In this document: positions 1 to 10,497 of the stretch, piece after piece
How the letters are laid out: each line of letters begins with the position of its first letter
How positions within the stretch are numbered: position 1 is the first letter of the stretch
From: Siphonodentalium dalli
Lineage: Eukaryota > Mollusca > Scaphopoda > Gadilida > Siphonodentaliidae
NCBI GenBank assembly: GCA_032622095.1
Contig: CP136063.1
Coordinates: forward strand, 89,257,980-89,321,979
Length of the DNA stretch: 64,000 nt
Direction: 5' to 3'
The notes under the pieces: generated by a model
Seen by the model: only the letters and a program-made list of their open reading frames with translations
Told to the model about the DNA's origin: nothing
Database searches by the model: none
Made by a program: the position numbers and the translations under genes

Positions 1-113
1 CCATGCATATATGCATTTAACATGCATTTTTCAGCTTCTTTTAAAGAGTTTGATTTGTTAAAAAGGACTAAAGCTCTACTTCTTTCATGTGATAAGATAT
101 TCAGCTCATTATG

Positions 114-226
114 TTGGGATAGAATATTTTATGAAACTCATTTCATAAATTTGATTCACAACTCGTCTGCAACTCGCTGTGAATCAAATTTATCAAACTC
201 GTTTCATAAAATGTTATATATCCCAA
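114..226. repeat. imperfect foldback, about 113 bp
   Basis: The arm starting TTGGGATAGAATATTTTATG (114) is matched in reverse complement by an arm ending at TCCCAA (226), with a loop around 160-180. Both arms contain ATGAAAC...TTTGATTCACA. I see no second copy in the window, so it may be a single-copy MITE remnant. Confidence 0.55.
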
Positions 227-683
227 CAAAACTCATTGGACATCCTCTATATTATTATCACAAAAGTGACTTTTGAAAAGATCTACTGTTATTTTTCTTC
301 ATGTCTTCTGTATCAACAGGAACTATTTTGCCCTGTCCTGTACCTCATGTTTTCCAGCCATGGTTTTCTCTGTTATGACCACCTATTAATTGTTTCTGCA
401 TTGCCTGTATGTACCACAACAACTAATAATGTGAACTTAAGCACATGCCTAATGGGTTTTATGGCCTTAATGGTGAAATTAGAATGGTGTGGAGGCAGAA
501 TGTTTTAGTAATCCTAAACTCCAATGCAATGCACAGGGGTAAGAGGAAGTCATTTAAAAGGTGATAGAGCATGAAGAATACATGGTAAATAGCCATGGTA
601 ACATGGGTTTCCCACTTGATGTGGACAATCCACAGGCCTGGCAATGTACAAAATCCACTAGTGCTAAACAATGCTCGTCTGGA

Positions 684-1091
684 AATAGTGTGTCTGACAT
701 TTGCAGAATGAGGTCCCCAGAGGGTGAATTTAGTGACGCTATCCCGTATGGCAGGCTAGCATCACCAAATTCGGCCTCAACTGCTATGGGAGACCTACAT
801 GTAGGATCAGATTGAATTTCCCCAGTTGAAGTTGATGTTCACCCATTACTGATTAGTCACCTCGATTATGCATTGTATCACCTGCAAATTAGGGAATATA
901 GAAACTGAACAGAAGGGAAAAAGTAACTAAAAACAATGTTAATTTGATACTAGATACTTCCCAGAAGATGAAGAAGCCTTATAAAGCAGAATGAGGTCCC
1001 AAAAGAGTGAATTTGGTTATGCTAGCCTGGTTATGTAGCATTACTACATTCACCCTCTGGGGACCTTATTCTGCAAATGTCAGACACACTA
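684..1091. mobile_element. GAGG foldback element
   Basis: Terminal arms read TAGTGTGTCTGACATTTGCA and the reverse complement CAAATGTCAGACACACTA, followed inward by GAATGAGGTCCC plus GAGGGTGAATTT. The interior (about 820-1000) is shared with the copies at 25355, 50880 and 57563. Flanking TA suggests a TA target duplication, but the exact boundary is uncertain. Confidence 0.65.
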
Positions 1092-1406
1092 CATGTACTT
1101 TCAGGCTTTATGCTCTTCCAAATTTAACCAGGAAATTAGGAATACAATTGCCCAACAGAAACTTAAAGCCACCAATATAGTTCCCAACTTTAAATGTCGA
1201 TGAAATGTGTATTTTGGATTTGAAGTGAAGTCTCAATCATTTTTATCCTAATTTTAACAGCTAACCACCAACTTCTCAGTATTTAACGAATTCAGGCACT
1301 TTTATTTTTACCTCTATTAAATTCAGAATGGTGTCAACTCTGAAAAAGCAGCTCAATGTCTTGGACGCTCTTATGTAATTCACAGAGGCAGGAGGAAGTG
1401 ATTTAA

Positions 1407-1659
1407 CACTTTCTTGAAGGGATCTGCGCTAGTGCAGCATTAAAGATTATTTGCCAGTGCATTTTCTTATATATCCGAGTCTCCCTATGGGAGACTCGAT
1501 GTATAAGAGAATGCACTGGCTTACAAGGTCAAGGTAAATATTGTTAGGCCTATGTATTCTCTTATAAATGTGAGGCTCCCTATGGGAGACTTGCATATAT
1601 AAGATAATGCATTGGTGAGGGTTTTCGGAAAATTTCCAGAAGCTCCAGTCATGGAAGAG
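1407..1659 (+). mobile_element. TT2 foldback element
   Basis: Flanked by TTAA at 1403-1406 and 1660-1663. The termini are diverged (CACTTTCTTGAAGGGATCTG and CCAGTCATGGAAGAG). It holds two internal hairpins, each made of tctcttatatat-type arms around cccTATGGGag. Confidence 0.7.
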
Positions 1660-1794
1660 TTAAAAGGTGAGAGAGTGGGAAGTATACATGGTATATAGCC
1701 AGGGTAACACTGAATGAGATATCATCTGAAAAGGGAAACGTTAATTACTAGTATATCTATTTGGTAGATTTTTGGCACAGCTGCATGTTATGTA

Positions 1795-2008
1795 CAGTAA
1801 TGCTCTCAGTAATCGACTTCTTAACCACAGCAGAATTATGGGTAACTTTTCAGGATTTAGTCGGAAATATGGCTTGTTGCCATTCATCGGAAAGCTCTCC
1901 CCCGAGAGCTTTCCGATGAATGGCAACAAGCCATATTTCCGACTAAATCCTGAAAATTAACCCATAATTCTGCTGTGGTTAAGAAGTCGATTACTTAGAG
2001 CATTACTG
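1795..2008. mobile_element. PalTA foldback element (near-complete)
   Basis: It starts CAGTAATGCTCTCAGTAATC and ends GAGCATTACTG, with TA on both sides (1793-1794 and 2009-2010). The two arms are near-perfect reverse complements over about 100 bp, meeting at GGAAAGCTCTC/GAGAGCTTTCC. It has no coding capacity; termini and TA target fit a Tc1/mariner-type MITE. Confidence 0.85.
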
Positions 2009-2109
2009 TATGTACTTGTCTCAGAGACTTGTGGAACATTGTTCTGTGTACACGCCTGGGACTATATAACACACAAGGCATCGATTCAAGGGTTAAATAA
2101 CATGTATAT

Positions 2110-2259
2110 CATTTGAGGAGATGGCTCTGTATAAGTATCTAATGCTTGTTATATATCTCTTATATATGTGAGGCTCCCTATGGGAGACTCGCATATATAA
2201 GACAATGCACTGGAACATGATCTTTAATGCTGCACCAGCACTGCTCCCGTCATGAATGG
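2110..2259 (+). mobile_element. TT2 remnant
   Basis: The right end reads CACTGCTCCCGTCATGAATGG followed by TTAA at 2260-2263, and one internal hairpin lies at 2155-2215. The left end is diverged; TTAA at 2093 may be the original flank. Confidence 0.55.
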
Positions 2260-2309
2260 TTAAAGCACATTCTAATTCCAAGCTCTTATTACATGTAACC
2301 TTTCTTTAC

Positions 2310-2447
2310 TAATTGAATTCTCTCATCAGTTATAAAAAGATACTTGGGAAGGGTCTATTATTCATCTGGAGAGGTTTTCAGGACTTATTATCTGAACTAA
2401 TTATCTGAACATTTCCTAATGGGTAACTACTCGTCAATGAGCATTTT
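2310..2447 (+). mobile_element. TT3 remnant
   Basis: It matches the TT3 interior (gtctattattcatctggagagg, then ttattatctgaacatttcct and actactcgtcaatgag). Both terminal TTAA ends are lost. Confidence 0.5.
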
Positions 2448-2499
2448 GTAAAAAAAAAAGTGTTAATGATATATTTAAATTTACTCTTCGTACAATATA

Positions 2500-2650
2500 C
2501 AGTAATCTAAATAATCGACTCCTTAACCACAGCAGAATTATAGGTAATTTTTCAGGATTTAGTCGGAAATATTCATTGGAAAGATTTCAGTGAGAAAATT
2601 TACCCATAATTCTGCTGTGGTTAAGGAGTCGATTATATAGGGCATTAGTG
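2500..2650. mobile_element. PalTA element, internally deleted
   Basis: TA-flanked (2498-2499, 2651-2652). The arms are shortened, with the central ttgttgccattcatc section missing. Confidence 0.75.
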
Positions 2651-2696
2651 TAGCAATGCTGTTTTGGATAACTCGCCATTCTATGAAGAATGAAAG

Positions 2697-3055
2697 CAGG
2701 GACCAGCCTAACGGTAGTTGTTTAAAATTGGGAGAAGTCATGTCTCCATGTTTGGTTATTGGGGAGAAGTGGACTGTAATTAGGGCAAAATAACAATGTA
2801 TGAAGTCTGATTTACACCCCAACATCACCATTCTATGATCCAATAAGTAATATGCAACACGAGAGCCCATTTATATAACCATTATAGTTAGTAAGAACAC
2901 CATTATAATAAGTAAATGTACAATAAATATGATGTTCAGACATTAAAGCATACTGGTATATGAGAGAGGTCACTTCTCCCCGCGACAAAATTTGGGAAAA
3001 GTGGAAAATTTTAGTGAGAAGATGTCTCACATGTATCTCTCTAGGCTGGTCCTTG
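2697..3055 (-). mobile_element. hAT-mini element with 8-bp target duplication
   Basis: It starts CAGGGACCAGCCTA and ends CTAGGCTGGTCCTTG. The flanks are identical octamers, AATGAAAG at 2689-2696 and at 3056-3063, which is the classical hAT signature. There is no transposase. Relative to the copy at 27847 it lies in reverse. Confidence 0.88.
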
Positions 3056-3396
3056 AATGAAAGGGCACATTATGCCCCCTCCCACGTGACCCCATTGGTG
3101 GAGCCACTGGAGGACAAGAGGGGCAGTTGACCCCACCTCTGGCACCTCTGACTTTTCCCCTCCAGCCTGTGTGGCATAGACAGACTTTGATTTGATAGCA
3201 TGTCCCACCCTGGTCTGTCCCTTGTGGACTAATTACCATGTCCCTACAAATTACTGCTTGACCAGTCCTTGTTACATTAACACCAATTAGTTAAGTGGTA
3301 CACAGGTGTTGCAGGAAAATATTGCCATGGTTTAGGCCCTCCATCCCACCCAATATGTAATTATCTTATGTAAAATCCAGACAGGCAGGACACTCA

Positions 3397-3775
3397 TTAC
3401 AAACCCATATAATTAAGACCAAAGAACACCATGTCAGTCTCCCAATAGACAGCTATCTTTGTTGTCATTGATGTAGGCTCCTCAATATATAGTGGACATA
3501 GAGCTGTATGTTGCTTGTTAACAGGAAGTCCAAAAGGCACATTTTGAATGAGATACTGGTATCCTTGTCGATCTCTGGGACAAAAAGAGCTATATTTCAG
3601 ACTGTTTCCTGATAAACCTACCCGCATTGAAATTTAATACTTGTACATTATACAGATCTCTTTTGATTGAAAACTGAAAATATTTCTGCAGGTTTGCAGG
3701 CAAAATATCTTACAGATCTTCGCTAATCATATTGTCAGTAAAAGCCCATTCTCGAGGCCTCAAATATTAAATTTA
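3397..3775 (-). pseudogene. decayed minus-strand reading frame in tandem unit 1
   Basis: Read on the minus strand, unit 1 gives about 125 codons (WAFTDNMISEDL, stop, DILPANLQKYFQFSIKRD... FCPRDRQGYQYLIQNVPFGL...) with one stop, TAA where units 2 and 3 have CAA. Units 2 and 3 keep that position but have TGA where unit 1 has CGA (…FCPRD, stop), and PalTA interrupts their frame. I do not recognise the protein. Amino-acid composition looks coding, and different stops in different copies suggest decay after duplication of a former exon or element ORF. A chance open frame is the alternative. Confidence 0.3.
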
Positions 3776-4130
3776 TTACTGTATAATAAGAATTTAAAAT
3801 ATCATTGTTGGGAATTAGACTTTGGGCTTAAGCCAGCCATAATCAAGACAAATCTAGTCATGCATTTATCAACTTGCGACATGTTTCCAGGTTCAAAATA
3901 GGGCTGAGGTTGATATAAACATATAGATATTTCCTGGCTTTAGACCCTCCATGAGTACATCCTACCCGATATGTAATTATCTTATGTAAAATCCAGACAG
4001 CCAGGACACTCATTACACACCCATTTAATTAAGACCAAAGGACACCATGTCAGTCTCCCAATAGACAGCTATCTTTGTTGTTATTGGTGCAGGCTTCTCC
4101 ATATAGTAGACCACAAGAGAGCTGTATGTA

Positions 4131-4304
4131 CAGTAATGCATTAAATAATTGACTCCTTAACCACAGCAGAATTATGGGTAACTTTTCAGGATTTAGTCGG
4201 TGAGAGCTTTCCGATGAATGGCAACAAGCCATATTTCCAACTAATCTTGAAAAATTACACATAATTCTACTGTGGTTAGGAGTCAATTATTTAGAGCATT
4301 ACTG
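4131..4304. mobile_element. PalTA insert in tandem unit 2
   Basis: It follows gctgtatgTA at 4130 and ends GCATTACTG at 4304. The left arm lacks the ggaaatatggcttgttgc section, the same deletion as in unit 3. The right TA is lost. Confidence 0.8.
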
Positions 4305-4923
4305 AGCTTGTTAAACAGGAAGTCCAAAATGCACATTTTGAATGAGATACTGGTATCCTTGTCAATCTCTGGGACAAAAAGAGCTATATTTCAGAATGAT
4401 TCCTGCTAAACCTACCCGCATTGAATTTGTTACTAGTACATTATACAGATCTCTTTTGATTGAAAACTGAAAATATTTCTGCAGGTTTGCAGGCAAAATA
4501 TCTTGCAGATCTTCGTTAATAATATTGTCAGTAAAGGCCCATTCTCGATGCCTCAAATATTAAATTTATGACTGTATAATTAGAAATTTTAAATATCATT
4601 GTTGGGAATTAGACTTTGGGCTTAAGCCAGCGATAATCAAGACAAATCTAGTCGTGTATTTATCAACTTGCGACATGTTTCCAGGTTCAAAATAGGCTGA
4701 GGTTGATATAAAAATATAGATATTTCCTGGCTTTAGGCCCTCCATGAGTCCATCCTACCCAATTTGTAATTATCTTATGTAAAATCCAGACAGCCAGGAC
4801 ACTCATTACACACCCATTTAATTAAGACCAAAGGTCACCATGTCAGTCTCCCAATAGGAAGCTATCTTTGTTGTTATTGGTGCAGGCTTCTCCATATAGT
4901 AGACCACAAAAGAGCTGTATGTA

Positions 4924-5097
4924 CAGTAATGCCTTAAATAATTGACTCCTTAACCACAGCAGAATTATGGGTAACTTTTCAGGATTTAGTCGGTGAGAGC
5001 TTTCCGATGAATGGCAACAAGCCATATTTCCGATTAATCCTGAAAAATTACACATAATTCTACTGTGGTTAGGAGTCAATTATTTAGAGCATTACTG
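4924..5097. mobile_element. PalTA insert in tandem unit 3
   Basis: Same insertion point and same internal deletion as in unit 2, with TA on both sides, so the insert was copied with the unit and did not arrive separately. Confidence 0.82.
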
Positions 5098-5715
5098 TAG
5101 CTTGTTAAACAGGAAGTCCAAAATGCACATTTTGAATGAGATACTGGTATCCTTGTCAATCTCTGGGACAAAAAGAGCTATATTTCAGACTGTTTCCTGC
5201 TAAACCTACCCGCATTGAATTTGTTACTAGTACATTATACAGATCTCTTTTGATTGAAAACTGAAAATATTTCTGCAGGTTTGCAGGCAAAATATCTTGC
5301 AGATCTTCGCTAATAATATTGTCAGTAAAGGCCCATTCTCGAGGCCTCAAATATTAAATTTATGATTGTATAATTAGAAATTTAAAATATCATTGTTGGG
5401 AATTAAACTTTGGGCTTAAGCCAGCCATAATCAAGACAAATCTAGTCGTGTATTTATCAACTTTCGACATGTTTCTAGGTTCAAAATAGGCTGAGGTTGA
5501 TATAAAAATATAGATATTTCCTGGCTTTAGGCCCTCCATGAGTCCATCCTACCGGATATGTAATTATCTTATGTAAAATCCAGACAGGCAGGACACTCAT
5601 TAAAAACCCATATAATTAAGACCAAAAGACACCATGTCAGTCTCCCAATAGACAGCTATCTTTGTTGTCAATGAAGTAGGCTGCTCCATATATAGTGGAC
5701 ATAGAGCTGTATGTA

Positions 5716-5928
5716 CAGTAATGCTCTAAATAATCGACTCCTTAACCACAGCAGAATTATGGGTAACTTTTCAGGATTTAGTCGGAAATATGGCTTGTTG
5801 CCATTCATCGGAAAGCTCTCGGTGAAAGCTTTCCGATGAATGGCAACAAGCCATATTTCCGACTAAATCCTGAAAAGTTACCCATAATTCTGCTGTGGTT
5901 AAGGAGTTGATTATTTAGGGCATTACTG
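5716..5928. mobile_element. PalTA insert in tandem unit 4 (full length)
   Basis: Same left junction (gctgtatgTA) but complete 213-bp element. The right flank switches to unit sequence from an earlier point (tctttgcactaatgtagg), which marks a recombination junction between units. Confidence 0.82.
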
Positions 5929-6087
5929 TATCTTTGCACTAATGTAGGCTTCTCCTTATAGTAGACAATTAGAGAGCTGTTTGTACATAGCTTGTGAACA
6001 GAAAGGCCTGAAGATAAATTTTGAATGAAGATATTCTTGCAGATCTCTGGAACAAAATGTGTTATATTTTGGAAGATATCCTATTAA

Positions 6088-6469
6088 CCCTTTACCCAAC
6101 AGACCGGCCAAAACCGTCCAAATAAAGCTTCAACAGCCTAAAATATCTTCGGTCTGTCTCAATAGAACCATACAAATATGGATATCATTGGAACCGGCTC
6201 ATTGACCACATTGTGATAGTTACAGTTATGCCCTGTGCCAATGCATTCTCTTATATATGCGAGTCGACCATAGGTCGCCTCGCATATATAAGAGAATGCA
6301 TTGGCCTAAACAAAATCTTTTTTTAACATTTTTTCTTACATTCTTTAACAATTTTATAATTTTTAATGTGTTAAGCCAATGCATTCTCTTATATATGCGA
6401 GGCGACCTATGGTCGACTCGCATATATAAGAGAATGCATTGGCACAGGGCCGTTCTGTTGGGTAAAGGG
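6088..6469. mobile_element. TT1 element
   Basis: Flanked by TTAA (6084-6087 and 6470-6473); termini CCCTTTACCCAACAGACCGG and CTGTTGGGTAAAGGG. Inside are two strong hairpins (about 6240-6305 and 6376-6442), each with a ccaatgcattctcttatat stem around a gtcgaccataggtcgcc centre. The two hairpins are themselves inverted copies of one another. Confidence 0.88.
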
Positions 6470-6473
6470 TTAA

Positions 6474-8029
6474 ACAGGTACTTCAGTTGGACTTTTACTG
6501 AATTTAAGAAATTTGAACCAGTCCGTTATGGGGCACAGTTGTAAATTTGAAGTTGGAAAAACCACTGAAAGAAGACCTTTGAGCCAATAAGCCAAATATT
6601 GGCAATCGGTGATCAGTGTGCTATTTCAGAGGGGTAATTTGAGGGGTAAATCTGCTCTTTTTCAAACATCAAATGCATGTCCAGACTGCAGATCATACAA
6701 TGAATCTCTACCCGGCTACACTCATAGAGATCATGTTCCACCCGTTCAAGACATGGGGAAACTTTATAACATTGACAAATAATGCAGGTAATATATTTCT
6801 TAGTGAATACATGTTCCTTAATTAATATTGTATTTCACTGCAGGTGAGAATTGCAGCTCCAGATTGTATTTATATTTAGGCAAATTTGTGAGCCGATAAA
6901 CATTGAATTGATTACCCTGGCAAAATTTCATATTTGTAGGTAAACCAAAGAGAAATCGGCTCAAATTGTTTGTTTTTTTTAAATCATGCAATCTCTACTA
7001 CTACTAATCTGGGGAAACTTCTGTTATTAAAGACATATTATGGACTTGTTCCGGTGTGTGAAATTCAGTTAGTATTCAGGTAGCATTCTATTAACATCGC
7101 AGAAAATATCAAGCAAATTGGCCATACTACTGCATAGAAAATGTTGTCTGAACTACATGTATGCTCAATTGTAAATATTTACTTCTCAATTCAGGACGCA
7201 ACTATCGGTGATAAACTAACGAAAGTTATTTCGCTACCGAGAGTCACTGCATTTAATTAATATATAAGAATTACGATGTGTGGTCAATATGGATATAATA
7301 TTTGTTAATAATACTACTTTGAGCAATATTATTCTCCATGTCAATTTGATCACCCTACCGGAGTGTTTCACATCACTTCAAGGAACAGGTAGTATGAACA
7401 ATGTAATATATTCCCTGCATTATTTATTCAATGTTATAAAGTTCCCCTTCAAAACAGGTCAGAACATCAAAAGGTTTCCCCGGTTTTGAACTGGTGTTGT
7501 ATGATCTCTACAGACATTGCCAGAGTAGAGATTGATGGCATGATGTAGTCCAGACTGATATGCAGGTGATTATTTCGTGAAATGGCTTCCCTTATTTAAG
7601 GTTGTCCTTGTAGCAAAGGTGCTTAGATTGTAGATATTGCCATCACAGTTTACAGTATAGTATAGACAAGGTGATCATAGGTTGCAATCCTTAAATGGAC
7701 AAAAATTGGTTCCATGTTTTTAAACATGATCTGAGTTGGACATCTTGTGCTAATTTTGATGAGAGCGTAACATTTTTTTCCCGCATCGTTAGTTTTAACA
7801 AACTCTTTTTCGGAAGTCTCTGTTGGTGTTTGCCATGCACTCTGTGAATTGTTTTGAGTTCGATTGGGAGAATTTAAAAAAATAATTCTCGGAAACAGTT
7901 AATTTTTCACCATTTCATGATTATTTAAACAAGAATAAAGAATGAAATCATGGGATGATTAGAATGATACTGTTCTCAGTAAAATGCACAGGTCCTGAAT
8001 TTTCTTAAAATCTGAAATATTGACACATA
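6474..8029. other. non-coding stretch with one dispersed repeat
   Basis: No supportable gene. 7010-7385 is a dispersed repeat whose diverged inverted copy lies at 16843-17235: both contain the string caccctaccggagtgtttca or its complement, then share ttgtaaatatttac and tattatggacttgttc in the same order. Nothing was recognised in the rest. Confidence 0.5.
7010..7385 (+). repeat. dispersed repeat, copy 1
   Basis: Blocks shared in reverse with 16843-17235 include aagacatattatggacttgt, gtaaatatttac, aactaacgaaa and cctaccggagtgtttcac. About 375 bp, with no ORF conserved between copies. Confidence 0.65.
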
Positions 8030-8147
8030 CAGTAATGCCCAAGAGAGCTTTCCAATGAATGGCAACAAGCCATATTTCCGACTAAATCCTGAAAAGTTAC
8101 CCATAATTCTGCTGTGGTTAAGGAGTCGATTATTTAGGGCATTACTG
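8030..8147. mobile_element. PalTA element, left arm deleted
   Basis: TA-flanked; CAGTAATGCCC runs directly into agagctttcc and a complete right arm ending GGGCATTACTG. Confidence 0.8.
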
Positions 8148-8800
8148 TAATAGAAACGAATGAAGTGTTCATTGATAATAACACTGCCAAATTATTTTTC
8201 TGCACTTTTCAAAGCAGTGAATGTTTCATAATAAACCAGAGCGTCTCAAATTAAAATATATACTTCAGACTGAGACTGACCATGATGTCACTCATATGAC
8301 ATCGTTGATAATAATGGTGACATTTGCTACTCCATAATTATTAACATTGCCCTGTGCACCATGTAAGTGTGCCTTGCCCATGGGCAATTTATATAAGAAG
8401 TCATCCCATTGTCCAAGCAGGCAGATTATAACAGGGTGGCGTGTTGTTGTTAAGTAATATTTAATAGCATATGGCACCCAGGTATATTGTAATAGACAAG
8501 TCCTCTGTTATGGTTACTAGACTGGGTGCCCTGATCTAATTAGATAGACAATGGTTGTTTATTAGTGTCATGGTTGCCTCATAATGACATCTCATTGGTT
8601 GATAAAGTCATGTGCTTATCCTTTAGAAATCATGGCACTGCAGTGTTACTAATAGATGTTACATGCTAATGAGAAACAAATTCAGAAACTCATAATGGAG
8701 GGATTTTTCTGGATGCCCATAGCAGTGCCACAGGAAAAAAAATTAGGCTCTTTTTTAATGACAAAGAATAGACATTTTCTCATTTCTCCAGATATCCAGG

Positions 8801-9073
8801 CAGGGACAAGCCTAGAGGGCGACTTGGGAGACATCTTCTCCCTAAAACGTGCCGCTTCTCCCTATTTTTTGTCCCAGGGAGAAGCGAATTCTTACTCATA
8901 TACCAGTATGCATTTGGCCCAACAGCATATGCAACGTATAATTACTGATTTTAATATTGTTCTAACTCACTATTGGTTTTATAAATGGGCTCTTGTGTTG
9001 CATAATACATATTGGATCATTGAAGGGTGATGTTTGGGTTCAACCTAATACAAAACCTCTAGGCTGGTCCTTG
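8801..9073 (+). mobile_element. hAT-mini element
   Basis: Termini CAGGGACAAGCCTAGAGGGC and CTCTAGGCTGGTCCTTG. The flanking octamers TATCCAGG and TGTCCAGT agree at six of eight positions. Open frames across it are not conserved in other copies. Confidence 0.75.
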
Positions 9074-9674
9074 TGTCCAGTGGCGGCAGAAGCAACCAAG
9101 GACTTAGGGTTATTGGCACAACCTTCAGCAGGGTATTTTTCCATATGTATATATGTATTTATCATTCAAGGGCAAGTTGGCTTGATCCGCTACACACACC
9201 CAGGTCTGCTGCTTTTACTGAATAGTTTATCTAATTCAAAAAGACAATCAGATTTCCATTGAATTTAACTTTTATTGACTATTTTATTGACATTCAAAAA
9301 TCCTGAAATCTCTCCATACAATTCATCAAATATTTTTTTTATTTTTAGAAAATTGTTGAAATTTCCAATTTTGTCACCAAATGTGGTATTTTCCCAACTG
9401 GGAAGAACCTCCCCTTTCCCCAATTAGGGAAGAAATATGAATTTCCTTTCCTATACGGTATATTGAAACATTATAATACCAATCTGTAGTCTCTTTTTAA
9501 AAGTTATACAAGACATTCTTGGTTAAAAGCTTACTACACCTAGAGTTCTCATGAAGGGTAAATAACTGCTTCAAGATTATTCATATTTCATCTCTTGAAA
9601 AGAAAGCTATTGTTAACTGTTTTTTGTTACTGATTTCATGTACTATTTTAACAGAAAAGTATCTAGATGTTTAA

Positions 9675-10497
9675 CCCATTCATGACAGGAGCTGCGCTGG
9701 TAGCCTGGCACATCATTAAAGATCCTGTGCCAGTGCATTCTCTTATATATGCGAGTCTGTCATAGGGAGCCTTGCATATATAAGAGAATGCACTGGCTTA
9801 TAAGGTTGAGGTAAATATTGATAGGCCAAGTATTCTCTTATATATGTGAGGCTCCCTTAAATAAGAGAATTTATTATCCATCCCTTAACTAACACCATTT
9901 CCGATTGGGCAAAAGCCGCCACGTGATAGTCCTGGAAAAAGTCATATTGGACTCCCGAAAGTCATAATGGACTCCCGACTGTACAATATGACTTTCATAT
10001 TGGACTCCGTGACGTCACAAATTAACTCTATTGCGAAATGAATCGGTGAAATTGTGATGCGCGCGCAACATTGGTGGATTTTATCAGACGTTTCACTTCC
10101 GGATTGAGTTTTTTCTCACTTACGTGTTTACTTTTCCAAATCATGCTTTCTGATGATCAATATACGGTACAGGCTTTTATAGAGAATTAAGTGCCGACAA
10201 ATACCAAAAATAACCACAAAAGTTTTATTTCCAAAATTTGGATAAACATACAGATGGATAATAAAAATGTCATTATACAATGTTGTGTACAGTATGAGTT
10301 TTTCTTGTACTCGTTCAAGTTGTGGTGAAAAGTCATATTGGACTCGACACTGGCGTGTCTCGTCCAATATGACTTTTCACCACAACCTGGACTCGTACAA
10401 GAAAAACACATACTGTACACAACATTGTATAATAACATTATAGCATTGGCAGAGGGTTTTCGCAAAATTTCAGGAGGCTCCAGTCATGGGAGGGCTA
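9675..10497 (+). mobile_element. TT2 element split by a 572-bp insert
   Basis: The left part (from TTAA at 9671-9674, CCCATTCATGACAGGAGCTG) runs to agagaat at 9870. The matching right part resumes at gcattggcagagggttttcg (10443) and runs to ccagtcatgggagggc. In other TT2 copies agagaat and gcattgg are contiguous, which fixes the insert at 9871-10442. Confidence 0.65.
9871..10442. mobile_element. 572-bp insert with tcatattggactc motifs and long palindrome
   Basis: It interrupts a TT2 element. 9935-10010 repeats agtcatattggactc and its complement several times. 10271-10437 is a long palindrome (cattatacaatgttgtgtac ... its reverse complement) centred near 10354, with gtcatattggact at the centre. 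The terminal inverted repeat structure is unclear, and I do not recognise the family. Confidence 0.55.

Larger units (their letters stand above)
3331..6075. repeat. tandem array of about 0.6-0.8 kb units
   Basis: Units start at tttagrccctcc near 3331, 3939, 4732 and 5526, with a truncated fifth from about 5929. Unit 1 is about 608 bp and lacks a PalTA insert; units 2 and 3 (about 793 bp) contain the same internally deleted 174-bp PalTA; unit 4 contains a full 213-bp PalTA. On the minus strand the units carry a decayed reading frame (next entry). Units 2 and 3 are nearly identical, so the latest duplication is recent. Confidence 0.85.

Noticed and set aside
1741-1960. Recurring frames with [21 protein letters not shown]
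   Set aside because: Translation of PalTA arms; identical on both strands because the element is a palindrome.
6226-6544. Recurring small frames of the type [19 protein letters not shown] at many places
   Set aside because: They are translations of the TT1/TT2 hairpin module in both orientations and track the element copies.
8656-9262. 124- and 89-codon overlapping frames considered as a gene
   Set aside because: Most of the region is a hAT-mini element; the frames are not shared by other copies and show no domain.
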